From Ceratodon purpureus (Eukaryota > Streptophyta > Bryopsida > Pseudoditrichales > Ditrichaceae): DNA of 64,000 nucleotides. The DNA is taken from the NCBI GenBank assembly GCA_014871385.1, contig CM026432.1, positions 8,610,825 through 8,674,824 of the forward strand. The letters run 5' to 3'. The notes under the pieces were generated by a model. The model was given only the letters and a program-made list of their open reading frames with translations. It was not told the origin of the DNA and searched no databases. Both the position numbers and the translations under genes were made by a program. Position 1 is the stretch's first letter; the number at the start of each line of letters is the position of its first letter. Below, in pieces: positions 43,442 to 55,940 of the stretch.

Positions 43442-45929
43442 ATTTGGAGGGATGTGTACAGGCATTCGGAAAAACATCTATAAATACTCTTGATCAATTA
43501 TATCCAAGCATACTTGTAAATAAATTTCACAATATATTATACTTGTAAATACATTTGACAAAATACACTTGTAAGACATCTGAAATAGGAGTACAATTTT
43601 CTAGGCACATTTTCCAGCGGTGTTCTGTCTCCAAACATACTGTCAATCTGCGTATCTTACAGACAGACACAAACGCTGAATTTAAACTAACAGAACACAA
43701 ACAGTTACCAGGTGCACACATGTACTTGCATCAAAGGAAATGGAGAAACCACAATCATGAAACTGTAACTGCTTCGTCGCATGATCTCTGCTCATGACGT
43801 GAGATGTAGACACCTTACCGGACAAGGGTCGGGAATATTGTTTTCTACAGTAGAAACAGGAGGCTGTAAAAGACGTACCTGCATGCACCACGTTTCCATG
43901 TTAATCAAGCTTGAAGGTGAGAACTGAGACCAAGCCGATGTTGCTCATAAAAGGAGAAGAGTCTTGCAGGTGTTGCTCATGAAGCATAGAATTGGTGATG
44001 CAGTGATCGAGCGAAAATGATTCCGATGAAGTTCCCAGTGAACATAATGGTGATGATCAGGATGTCTTGGAGCTCAGTGTCAAAGAAAACGATGATGATT
44101 GAAACACAATTCACTAGGATGCAAGCGTGGGCATTTTAAGAACATTGATCTCATAGAACAAAAATCTTTATAATACTCTAGAATAGATTGCAAAGCAGAT
44201 TATAGAATTGCCCCGAATTCAACCACAGTGTACTCAAATTCTAGCACAGATGTAGAATGATTCTAAGCACTGCCTTCTAGCTAGATTCTCAAGCAAAAAT
44301 TGTACACACAGAGACACACAATAAGGGACTTCATCTGATTCACTCAAATTTGAATGCAACCCAATTTTAAACCACAAATTTGACATCGATCAACCAGAGT
44401 GTGTGAGTTTCTGATTGCATTGCAGGCTCTTGTGGAACATCTCAACCATGGCGGCGTTCTTCTTTATGAGCTGATAAATATTCTATAATGTCATATATAA
44501 AACCAATTATGAAAGAAATAGTACGAGTTTGAAGAAAAAGTCAGTTGAAGAGAATACTTCATTTTTTTATGGAGAACATAATAAATTTCATTAAATTTAA
44601 ATTCGAATTCTTATTTAAATGAACAATGTGAATCAAATATATTGGTGATTTATATTTTATTATATTTTAGGCACTAAATTCATCAATAAAATTCCATAAA
44701 CTTTGGATATTCAATGTAGTTTAAACTTAGAATTTTCTGACAAACTTGTTGTTTAATTATTGATCTTCCATTAAAACTATCATCTTTGTTGTATAGCCAC
44801 CACATCTCAACAAAATTAATGTACATTTTGGCTCACAAACCTTGTCTAATGGCAACCGCAATAGATTCTAAATCTTATAATTTATAAACCACCTAAAAAA
44901 TCCTTATTGCTACTAGAAGTGTAACGAACTCCAAAAATTTACCATTTTGAATTGAGAACTTGATTAAGCAAGACTAAAATATATTTGAGTAAAATCAATT
45001 TGTCTTTGAGAGAATTTAAGAACTCACTATGAACCATATGAAAAATTATGTTCCTTTCTATCTATTTATATGCATAAAAAATAGCTAAAAGCAGAAGGAA
45101 TTTAATTCTTCCAAAACATTCAAATTTTCTTCCTTGTCATTTTTCCTTCTATATGTCTCTAATCAAAGGAAAAGAAATAAGCGGCTAACGACAAGTGCCT
45201 TTACCCATATAGTAAATATAATATACTATATTAAGACATCTTCAAGAAAATTCAAAGCATAGATGGAAACACTTCATATATAATAGCATCTTGCAAAGAA
45301 AGAGGTGACAAGGCAGAATTTGAAATTCATTGGAGTAAAGACTTCAAATTTTTGATAAATAAAGTGCCAACTTGAAACTCAAGACTCTACTAGAGACCAT
45401 GACAACTCTGATACACACACAAAATGGTATCTTTGGCCTAAAGATACCTCTCCAATGCGTGCTTATTTCAAGGACTTCAAAAGGATATCACGATGGCCAT
45501 ATCAAAATCAAGAATCCAAATTTAAATTATAAGATACATCACAAAATACCATCCATACGAAACCAAGCAACAACCACCACACTAAAAGAAATAAAAGAGA
45601 GGAAATACTCAATCAATATACAAAACCATCAAATCCAAAAAGTCACAATATCAAATCCAAAAAGTCAAGACATCAAAATTGAATCATCACAGAAATATAT
45701 AATCTAACCACAAATGATTACAATGGCCACATTTAAACACTTAGTGAGTGACAAAACTTGCAACATGCCCAAAGTACAAAAACCCTGTCAAAATCTAATG
45801 TGTGAAATATTGTTGAATACATGCTACCAAAAACAAAAGCATGGGTGTTAGTAAATTCCAACTAGATTCTAATATATGACCAAGTCCAAAATAATCCGCA
45901 TATGTCTGGAAGTAGTAGAATGTTTCATT

Positions 45930-46298
45930 AGGGGAAATCTAGGGTCTCCGAAAGGCCTTTGGGTTTCCCATCTGCCTTAAATTTGGCCGAGCCCGTGCAC
46001 TTTATGAGCTGGCACCAATAGTGCCACGTGTTGCGAATAGTGAATTTTGTGGGTCTAGCCAATTGCTGCCAGCGACGGCGTGTGCCACTGCTGTCACCGC
46101 ATTGGACAGTACGAGCAATAATGACGCTGTCAACGGGCGTGTGCCACTGTTGTCACCCCATTGGACAGTAGCTCCTGACGCTATTAGCGGGTAGGATATC
46201 TACCAATGTGATTACTTAGCTGGAGGCATGCGTGGGCAGCAAGTTCACTTACCTTCGGATTGTCTTACAAGACCTTTTGGAGACCCCACATTTCTTTT
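45930..46298. mobile_element. Mutator-like nonautonomous insertion
   Basis: The left end AGGGGAAATCTAGGGTCTCC and the right end read in reverse AAAAGAAATGTGGGGTCTCC are imperfect inverted repeats that continue into AAAGGYC. The flanks are AATGTTTCATT (45919-45929) and AATGTTCCATT (46299-46309), an 11-bp target duplication with one mismatch. The empty site lies in unit 1 at about 40641-40654. The interior has two copies of a GTGTGCCACTG-TGTCACC-CATTGGACAGTA unit and no transposase. TSD length and TIRs suggest a MULE derivative. Confidence 0.8.
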
Positions 46299-47852
46299 AA
46301 TGTTCCATTGTGCGCAAGCTAATATCTCTTCTCGTAAAATAACCACTATAGAGTTAAGTACCTACTTTTCCATTCACATGCTCTTCATGAATCATTATTA
46401 CAAAAGTACAAGTGTCACCATCAACAACCTCGGCTATTAAAAACTTTCCCTCAAACCTTTAAATTGCTCTTCTACAGCCTACAAAACCTTTGCAATATTC
46501 AAATCACAAGCATATTAAACACTATTTTTTGTCAAATCTATAATATATGATAAAGCCACTCGTTCCAAATCCTTATAATACAACAAAAAAACACACGTAT
46601 TAATTAAACTAAAAAGCTATAGAACAAACTCAAAGGATCCGCCGACAAACTAGAATCCTAAGCATAAAACAAAACCTATACAAAAATTAATAAAAACATA
46701 CATGTAGGGGTATCCATACAAACCTAAACCCCACTCTCTTACATCCATGTGTGAAGACAAGTCCATAGAATCAAAAAACTAGACCTCACAATAACCTCAC
46801 ATAATTGATCGCCGACAATTATGCTCCCCACAAGTAATATGGTTATATTGGCAACTTAAAATGTAAACAAGCATATAGATATATTAAACAAAAAAAAGAC
46901 AAAACAACAAGGCTAGATGGAATATGTCAAACAACACAAAAAGACATTTATTCAATACAAACACTAAACTAGAACATAGCTTACTCTAGATAGCACTACT
47001 TATCAAGTACTTGGGACTTTTGCACAATATGATATAAGTGCAAATACAAAGGCTTTGAAACTCGAGCATTTGTATCAAATAGAAGCACTTACGAGCTTTG
47101 CACCTTTCCTTAGTTTTGTGAAATCTCTAGATAAAAACAATAATTTGCCTACAATAAAATATATATAAATTCATGCACAAAAATTACAATTTCTGTAAGG
47201 TAGATATAATTCATGTATGATAAATATAATTTGCATTTTGTAAATACCATAACATTATAGCAAGTTCACCACCTCGCAAACAATTATTTTTTGAAGTAAT
47301 ACGGTTTGCCTCTCAAAACCTGAATTTCTCAATTTCTGGTTTTTAACAAAAAAGTCCGTAAAAATAACCAAAATGGCTTAGAAATAATAATATATTGAAA
47401 AGCCTAATTTTTTTTTAAAAAAAAAAATTCTTTCCGTTTCCATGATTTTATGATTATTACATTTTTTATCTTTAGAATTATTTTTGGACTAACGTACTAT
47501 GGTACTACTGTATTAATCACCTAAGGTAAATATAATTCAATAGCTAGTAAAAACTATTCCAAAAGTCACATGGCCTATTATCATTGGATATAAAATTTTA
47601 AACTTTTAGAGACTTTGCACAAAAAATCCTTCTGGGTAATGTAAAGGGTCATAATTTTTATCAGGTTATATACCCAATCCTTCCTATTCTGGATCTTGGT
47701 TCCAAATATCACCCAATCTACTTCCAAAAAGTGTCCCAAGAGTGCTCTATTCCATCCATGCGATGGAAAATTGAGTGCTTCTAATTGGAGCAGAAGTTTT
47801 TTATCCTCATAATCCAACCTCTCATGAAAATTATGACCTTATGGTCACTTAA

Positions 47853-48786
47853 CCCGGGACCCCTAACTATCCTTAAAACCCAAAACAAATCTTTGCAATT
47901 TTGGGCAGCCTAGATGGGGAGGTCAAAAGTGATATTTTTTTTCAAGATTTTTACTGGATGCTCCCTTTACAATAACTACTATGTAGTAAAAGTTTTGAAG
48001 CCAAATTCCAATTTTAGAACCTTCATCTAGAAATTTTAGGTTTCAAGTCCAAAACGGGCAGTCTTAAATTAGGTCCTTTTTTTAATTAAAAATTTGAAAT
48101 ATGTTCATAACCAAATCACTACTCAAGTTCCATAGTGACCCAAGTAAAAAAGTTAACCAATTTTACAAGGGCAGCCTCCAAAACTTACAAAGACAAGCTT
48201 CAAAGTTTTTAGTAATTTTTGAAATTTTCCTTTAAAAATTTGTCAAAATTTGAGATTTTTGAATTTTTTAAAAATTTCTTTTCCTAGAAAATCAAAAATT
48301 TATAAAGGTACCTATTCAATGTTCACTTTTTCTTTAGCTCACAAATTGTTTTTGTAATGCATGTTTTACTATTTTGTCAATTTTATACCTTCTTACAGAA
48401 AATAATTTGCATGAAGGTCTAAAAAGCGTTTTTAGTCCCTAAAATTTTGCATGAGCATATCCAACCTAGTTAGCTACATGGAAAAAAATATGATAAAAAT
48501 GTTTGAAGCAATAGTCATCAAGTCTCTCTTTGGCCCATTTGCACCATGCCTCTCGGCCAAGGCCCAAAAAATATCTGCTCAAACTTTGAACACAACGATC
48601 TCACAAATGAAAAACATCCAACGGTTGAAATTTTGATCAGTTCTTCCAAATAGGGTTAGGTACAAGATCTTACGGTTGGAATTCCAAAAAAATTAAAAAT
48701 TTTGTTTCATATCCTCGGAAGTGCACAGTGGTAAAAAATCAAGTTTTGAGGATTCAAGCTCTCAAAAACACAAGGAAATTTAGGGG
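47853..48786. mobile_element. TTAA-flanked nonautonomous element in unit 2
   Basis: TTAA at 47849-47852 and 48787-48790 flanks a 934-bp insertion. Unit 1 has a single TTAA (42291-42294) at the same place, so target duplication or precise TTAA use is directly visible. The left end is CCCGGGACCCCTAACTATCC and the right end in reverse is CCCCTAAATTTCCTTGTG, so the shared terminal block is CCCCTAA, displaced by seven bases on the left. The interior is AT-rich and has no transposase ORF. Confidence 0.75.
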
Positions 48787-48926
48787 TTAATGGTCACTTT
48801 ATGCTTACGGACTTAAAAATTCATAAAAAATTGTAGAAATGCTCAAAAATGTGTTTTTGAGGGGGATGCTTTTGCACTAACTTTACGGAGCTTTCAAAAA
48901 TAATAAGCTTTTTCTTTCATAGGTCT

Positions 48927-49940
48927 AAGTATACAAACCTTAAATTCGGTCGAGAATTGGTTCCACTACCTTAGAGCATCCTTGGTCGACCCCTAAGCCT
49001 TTAAACCTCCATCCGGCTTCATCCGGGTTAGAGGCTTAAGGTCCTCTAAGCTCCTAGTGGTGACCTCTAAACACCTTTCTCATCCAAGCCGCAACCTCTA
49101 AAAGGCCGTCGACCTCTAAATTTCAGCCCATTCAAGGATCGCCGGAAATAGAAAATTTCAAGCTCTCATCTTTCTATCTTCTTTCCACTACACTTGGGTT
49201 TGGATTTCTTTCGTAACTTGTTAAAGAGTTTCACAACAACCAAGTCACCTTTAAAGGAGGACCAAAATTCCACTCAACCTGCAATTGTGATGTAACTGTC
49301 CATTGAAGGCCCTTTGAGGGTTTACAGTAAGGGGACTACTGGGGGTGCTCTTAGAGATAATAAAAGGCAGTCCAACAGAGGCAGGCAAAGGGCAGATGGA
49401 TGAGAAGCCTAGAGCAACTGAGTCATCACTGGAATGATCCATCAAGAGCTCAAGAGCTGATGCCAACTTATCACAATCACAGTAACAATCCCATTCCATT
49501 TCATATCATACCATACCCTCCACAACCTGCTCTCAACTCCATTCATAACTCATTCTTTTCTTGCAGCTAACTTAGCATAGATTGGAAAACAGTTTGGCTG
49601 TGAATTCTGTTTTGAATCAGGTTAGTAGTTCTTTCTTCTCCTCATCTGATCATGTATATCATATTTGATCCTCTACAAATTTATTCTCTACTTCACATCT
49701 TCAGGGATCGCTTAACCCCATCATGTCAAGCTCTGGCAAATTGGTTTCTGGTTTCTGAGGGATTTGGATATGGTAGAAGGATTAGAATTAGGATTGCATA
49801 GGAGATTACTGACTTGGGTTAGTTTCTGGATTGGATTGGGTGATCCAGTGTTGGATGTTTGTTGTTGCTTGGGAGTTTTTTTTAATTTTGGTGAGTTTAG
49901 GGTTTTAGGGTTGACATGGGTCGTGTGAGATGCAGAGAAA
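48927..49940. other. Spacer and probable 5' leader of the following gene
   Basis: CT-rich and CCTCTAA-type stretches near 49000-49140 contain several imperfect GACCTCTAA repeats. The rest likely includes promoter and leader of the next gene. No separate gene seen. Confidence 0.4.
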
Positions 49941-51143
49941 ATGGGTTCAAAGAAGGAGCTGGATTTGCATCTGGAGAAGAAGCAGCTGGAGTGGCTGGAA
50001 GCTATGGCGAAGAAGTACAATCTGCCATCAGCAGGTGGGTTTTTAGTTTCTCCTGTGCTTGATTTTTTGGTCTTGGACTTACTGTGAGATGTGTTTTTGA
50101 TTGTTGTGAAGGCTTCCGAATGAATGCATCGTTTTTTTGTAACGCAGAAGCTGGAAATTCTTAGCTCGTGTTGTCTTAGTTTGGGATTAATGGGTTTTCT
50201 GGTCATTTTGTATGGCAGGGAAAGCGCTCCGCATCTCCATCTTGTACACGAAACAAGCTGACGATGATGCAGCCATTTTTGCAAAGGTTGGTTGTGTTTT
50301 GGCGCTTACTGTTTGCAGAGATGGGTTGAAGATTATGCTGAGATGCCGTAGCGTACGATGATATTCTTAAACTGCTGTGTTTGTGTTCGACTTATGTGAA
50401 AGTTTGAGATTGATCAGCGAAGAATGTGAAGTAAAATAAAATTGTGTCAGTATTACCTAGCAGTTTCATCTATGTGTAGGACATTATTCACCTGTTCTGT
50501 GGATGTCGAGTGCAGGTGCAGAGCATAATTGTTGACACCAGCGATCTCGTTGAGACCCGTCAACAAGTGGACGACGTGGTAAGCTTATGGCGAAATAGAA
50601 ACAGCAAGTAGATTCTTGATATTTTGGCTTTTTTTCTAGTCTTTAATAGTGACCGGCACCTTATTTCTTGGCATTGGAAGTTATTTCAAAATTTAGATAT
50701 TTTCATCATACAGCAGTTTATTGCATAAATCAACATGTCTATGCCGAGTAATCATCATGGGGCTTGAATTGCAGCACGACAAGTATTTGCAAGACCTCGT
50801 GGAGAAGTACGGACTTGGCAGCAAGGACAAGGTGAACTCAGCTCTGTGAACGGTCATTTTTTTATCGGACTGAAACTGTTGCCATTTGTAGGACGTTTCT
50901 TGTGGTTGGTTGGGACAGGGGAGTATTTATTGTGGTTTTCTGCACATGGTCTACTTGGGACTCTACACTTTTATACGCATACTTGACTAAAACAAACTCA
51001 ACTCATTGATGCATTAAACCAATTCATTCCTGGTTGTGCAGGCCACTCGGCTCATTCTCGACTATGTGATGACATCCGGAGACGAGGCAACAGTATTTGA
51101 GGTGAAGCGTTGCAGGCATGGCGAGACGTGCAAGAATTGTTGA
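49941..51143 (+). CDS. 127-aa plant protein of two similar halves
   Basis: Five exons (49941-50034, 50219-50286, 50516-50578, 50775-50831, 51042-51143) join exactly in phase. The first half reads KKQLEWLEAMAKKYNLPSAG, then KALRISILYTKQADDDAAIF. The second half reads DKYLQDLVEKYGLGSKDKAT, then RLILDYVMTSGDEATVF. Both have the pattern L-x2-hydrophobic-x3-KY-x-L-x-S-x2-KA-x-R-x3-Y, ending D-x-A-x-hydrophobic-F, so the protein is an internal duplication of an approximately 45-residue helical unit joined by an acidic linker. The intron positions fall at corresponding places: phase 1 inside SAG-KA in the first half and phase 0 between DK and AT in the second. It ends RCRHGETCKNC, a possible metal-binding or redox Cys cluster. 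I recognise the single-unit form as a conserved plant protein type without known function. Confidence 0.75.
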
Positions 51144-53168
51144 AATGGAACATGTCATGGGATGTGAAGTCTTAAAGTATGTGAGTTGAAGAGCAGACTT
51201 GTTTGGAGTAGTTGCATGGGACTGAAATGTGTAGTCCCATCATGTGCATCTAAACTAATGCAGTTCAGTTTATATGCCTCAGCAATAGAAGTGTGATAAT
51301 ACAAATGTGATAGAAGCGTTTGCGTTTGACACAAGGTCTGTCATCTTCATATAAGTTGTAAATAAATAAACAAATTCAGACCTTTGAGAGCCTTATTTTC
51401 TGTATCACGCTCACTACATTGATCCTGTGAGGTTGGACCTAATAGCAGGCCAACAGCTTTCAATACCTGGAATTAGGTTGGAAAAGCATGTTGCTGCCTT
51501 GATAGCCCTGACATTTGGGTCAAAATGTGTATACTTATTCATCTTTACCTGAGCAATTACAGTCTGGAATTGTACAGTCAGGTACAGGATGCTTACAAAG
51601 TGCCTATTTGCGGAACATAAATCTTTGTTTGCAATGTGGCAAAAAGTGTTCCAAAACTGCCATTTCCAATGCATAAAGTATGAATGACTTAAAAAATCAT
51701 TATTTTCTACGTATAACTGTAAGATCTTCATCAGGGTTATTGTAGTAGATAGCTCAATAAATTTCATCATAATCGGCCGTAGAGATTAGGAGATTATTGC
51801 AATTGAAATTTAAAAACAAACTTTTTTGACACGATTTTTGACTAAGTTGACACACTCTAACTTTTTTTTCGTGAGAGTTTTTAGTATTATGGCTTTTGGA
51901 GCTTTTGGTGCATGACAAAAATGACTAAGTTAGCTAATTGTATAAAAAAAATTACACACAAAAGAAAAGTGTAGCATGTTGAAAACAATATTTTTATTAA
52001 GTTGAATACATAAAAGTGCTAATTCATATTTCTTTTTTAGAAATTCCATAATGTAATAAAGTCCCAATTCAAACAGCCAAAATAAAGATTGATGTCCATC
52101 CTTTAAGTGTAAAAAAGAAAAAACCTAAAAAAACAAATTTTCTAACTTTTATGAAGGAAAGAAGAAGTTTTTTTTTAACACTGCCAGAAATGGTGAGAAA
52201 ACTTTGATATTTTGTGGAGTGAACTTTTTGTATTGAAAGAAGTTTTTTTTGGGGAAATTGCAAAGATGACAATATTAAATATTTATAGAAAAAATCTTTG
52301 AAATAACATATGTATTTAGCATGACTGCTCGAATTGCCCATTGAACACAAAGTTTCACTTTGGGTACCATAACTACTTTTAAAACTGTCCGATTGAAAAT
52401 AAAATAGATTTCCAAAAAGTCCTTGTTATGGCAAACATTCACAAAAAGTCTCAAGAAATCTTGATTTAAATTGAAGTAACAGGTAGATGCCCAAACTCTT
52501 AAAAAACCCAATTTTGCCAAGTTGTCCATTAAGGGTTAAAGTGGATGAAAAGATGTAATAAATATTTCTCTTACTCGCCAAAAATTGATATAAGAAATCA
52601 CTTTGGAGTGGATACTTTTTTGCCACTGTCCAATGTTAAAAAAATTCTATCCAATGAAGCTATTGAATTTTTCCACATCTTTAAAAGTTATTTCATGATC
52701 AAAGATATTTCAATCTAGCTAGAGCGTTATTTATAAGTCATTTTTCCTACAAACACAAAATTGTTAAATTTAAAAATTTGTTGATTTTGAGTTATCATCA
52801 ATGAATTTTAACAATTGATTTTTTGCAAGAAAAGTCAATCATAAATAGACATATTTTTCTAGCTTTTTTTTTGTTTGGGTGGCAAATGAAGAATTTTATT
52901 GCAATAAATAAGTTGCAATCTTCATTGGACCAAGGTCCAGATTGAAGACAAATAGATTTTTGAATAGAAAGATAGATACAAGGTTCCCAACCAATTAGGG
53001 ATAATTCCCTACATGAACAATAGATTCCACATAATCGTAAGTCTTGTGTGGGTATCAAGCATTCTCATGTTCATCCACTCAGAGTATAGTTTTCTAGCTT
53101 AAAAGTTTTAATAGATGTAGGACGTCTAGGATCCTAGTTAGTGATGTTTGACTTTTATTGTTGTTGCC
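51144..53168. other. AT-rich spacer
   Basis: 3' flank of the 127-aa gene, then AT-rich sequence. A TTAAGGG-TTAA right-end-like junction near 52529-52539 resembles the TTAA element ends but lacks a visible partner. No gene supported. Confidence 0.45.
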
Positions 53169-53236
53169 AAACTTCAGCTCAAGTGATGAATTCTTTTCTT
53201 GCTTCCAAAAAAAAAAAAAAAAACTTCAGCTCAAGT
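53169..53236 (+). mobile_element. Miniature poly(A) retroinsertion with 16-bp target duplication
   Basis: AAACTTCAGCTCAAGT occurs at 53169-53184 and again at 53221-53236. Between them are about 22 bp (GATGAATTCTTTTCTTGCTT followed by CC) and then a pure A tract running into the second copy. This is the signature of target-primed reverse transcription of an extremely 5'-truncated polyadenylated RNA on the plus strand. Confidence 0.8.
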
Positions 53237-53610
53237 TGAATAGAATAAGCTAATAGTTATAATAAAATATGAATACAAGTTGACTGCAAGTCAACTAGCT
53301 TGATAGTTACAATAGGATCTGACTTCAAGTTGAATGTTATAGACTTGCTTGATAGTTACAGAAGAATCTAAATTTAAGTTGAACATGATGGATTTGTTTG
53401 ACAGTTAGAATGGAATCTGGGATCAAGATAGATGTGACAGATATTGTTGTATTTGAGGTCAAAGTAGATCTGGTAGTTACTTTGTGGCATTCGAGGTCAA
53501 AGTAGATCTGGTAGTTACTTTGTGGCATTTGAGGTCAAAGTAGATGTGATAGTTATTGTCTGGTTAGAGATCAAGATAGATGTAATAGTTAAATTTGAGG
53601 TCAACACAAA
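53237..53610. repeat. Degenerate minisatellite with a 38-bp core
   Basis: A GAGGTCAAAGTAGATCTGGT unit is repeated at 53455, 53493 and 53531 (38-bp period). More degenerate GATAGTTAC/CAAGTTGA-type units run on both sides. Confidence 0.85.
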
Positions 53611-55940
53611 CTGCCTATTTGAGGAATATAAATCTTTGTTTACAATGTAAATAAATTTTGCAATTTCAAGTTGTGTTGGAATGCTACTAAAGTTAATTTT
53701 GATGTCAATAATAATATATTCACATAAATTTTGAAATTATATACCGTAAGCGTTTGTACTTTCCTTGTACACTATCTACCACTTTATACTTTCACTTTTA
53801 GTAGAAATCATTGCTTTAATGTAATTGGGCATGCTTAAAATGAGCTATTTCAACTGCTCTAAAAAACTTCATTCCATACTTTGTGAATGGCTTGCATCAA
53901 TTCTTACTTATATTTTGTCATTCTTGTAGTAACAAAAGAAATCTTTTAATAATTGCTAGACATTTTTCTTTATTACCACAAAAACCTCATATATTGGAGA
54001 GAAATATTACAATAAAGATTTGGTCAACAATGTTGCCTTGTTTGAGCAAAGTTATTTTTGGGAAACTTGTTCCAAACTTGACATATGATTACACAGAAGG
54101 TTTTAGCATTGTTAGTTGCTGCAAGTGCATGCATTTTATCATCACAAATGTTTTGGTTTGATGGATGAGATTTACATATTTTGCATTCTATGGATGTCGT
54201 CATTAAGTTACTCTTAGATGCTTAGTGCTGTAGCTACATACAAGATATTGTAGCAGACATCATTTGTGATGAATAATAATTGCTTTTCATTGTGTCACCT
54301 ATGTATGCCATGGTGTTAGCCTAGCCCATCATTGATGATGAGAGATATTGATGGTTTTTTGAAATTAAGTCTAATGAGATGCAAAAATAAATAAAAAATC
54401 AACCAATAATGTTGCACCTTGAATTTAAAAATATATATATCCTTGAGATGTCTATTGCTACATGATTCAATTGCAACATAGCCTATCAAAAATATACATG
54501 AATATAATGGTAAACACAAAAAATGAACCAAACATTTTGCATGAAGACCCATGGATTTTTATCTTAAAAAGTATATCAAATGACATTGAACAAACTAGAT
54601 CTTTGTGCTCAAACCTAAGGGAGTACAAGAGGCTAAACTTCATTCTCTTACCATATGTAGCAAAGGTTTAGGACAAAATTTAATGACAAATTACTTTGAG
54701 CTCAAATATTAAACTATCCAAGAGAATCAAGAAAATTTGGAATTTAAAAATTGACACTAATATTATTTTGTCTACATTGCCAATTTATAAATGAACATAA
54801 TATTTTATTCATCTATAAATTCTAAATTGCATTGTAGAAAAATTATCTTCAACAAAAATTGGATTCATTTAATATAAATTCCTCAACATGCAGTAGGAAC
54901 ACCCCCTCCCTATGGCCTTGACTAGATGGAAAATCAAATTGCTTTACACAATGCATCAAATGCATGTGGAAGAAGGTTTGTGCAAGAACAAGAACCAAGA
55001 CTTGAATCCCACCTTAGCATCCATCTTTTGTTTCAGCAAGTTCTGGCTAAATTAGAAACTCTGAAGATTGTTGTGATTCCTTCGATGAACAACTATGAGA
55101 CAAGTGACAACAAGTTCCAGGTACAAAAGATCCAATTGTTCAACACGGACATGCTTCAATCCAACGTGTTTTTTCATAGCAGATTGACTCATAATCCAGA
55201 CGAGTTCCAAATGCAGGTGTTTGTAAATTACTCAAACTTCAGTGATCAAAACGACTAACAAATTTGAGAGCTAAGAAACAAGTAACTTGAGAGATTAATA
55301 AAAGCCAATGCCATACCATCACGTCCTAATTTCTTATCAGAAGTATGTATGACTGTTCCCAACCGTATATCTTGCAGAGGTAAAAGGGCCAATGAGGCCA
55401 CTGAATAATATTATGGATTTGATGCAAGAACCACACAAATGGCTCTGCATTCCGATATTTCCAGCGACACACAACCTGATTACTAGGCAAGAAAAGTATG
55501 CTCTGTAAAAATCCGAACCAAGTCAGTTCTGTTTTCTAATCTTCGTCGGTCGAACCCTTTTCCCTAATGAATTTTTTCTACTCTAGAAACCAGCCTTGTT
55601 CTACTGAAGAGGGACTATCCACTGGCACCTGCAGAACCTCGGACTGCAGAGCCTCGAAGGATGTTAAAATAACCATTTTGACTTCCTAGCTTGACAAATC
55701 TTGCAAAATGTCAAATCACCTAAGTAGAATAAACGGACAGGGGCAACACTCGCGAATCGAACATGGTCAACACCAAGTGACTATCTTTGAATGGAACTCA
55801 ACGAAAATCTACAACTCTCCCACCTGCGCATTTAAACCTTAAGAAACCGCTCTCCGAAAAAGAAAGAACAAAGTCTACAGACGCAGTAATCTCCGGAAAA
55901 GGAAGATTCTTCACTGCAGTGCATCGGCATTACGTCTCGA
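53611..55940. other. Spacer downstream of the USP gene
   Basis: AT-rich. An ORF at 54926-55258 (110 codons) has no recognised motif. The part nearest 55940 is presumably the 3' UTR of the minus-strand USP gene. Confidence 0.4.

Larger units (their letters stand above)
42523..48926 (+). repeat. Segmental tandem duplication, unit 2 with two insertions
   Basis: Direct copy of unit 1. It carries two insertions absent from unit 1 (45930-46298 and 47853-48786) plus small indels, and ends at CATAGGTCT near 48926, equivalent to about 42440. Confidence 0.95.

Noticed and set aside
52529..52539. AAGGG-TTAA junction as another TTAA element
   Set aside because: No partner end found nearby; a chance match cannot be excluded.
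54926..55258. 110-codon ORF downstream of the USP gene
   Set aside because: No motif, no splice logic and AT-rich spacer context; not enough to call a gene.
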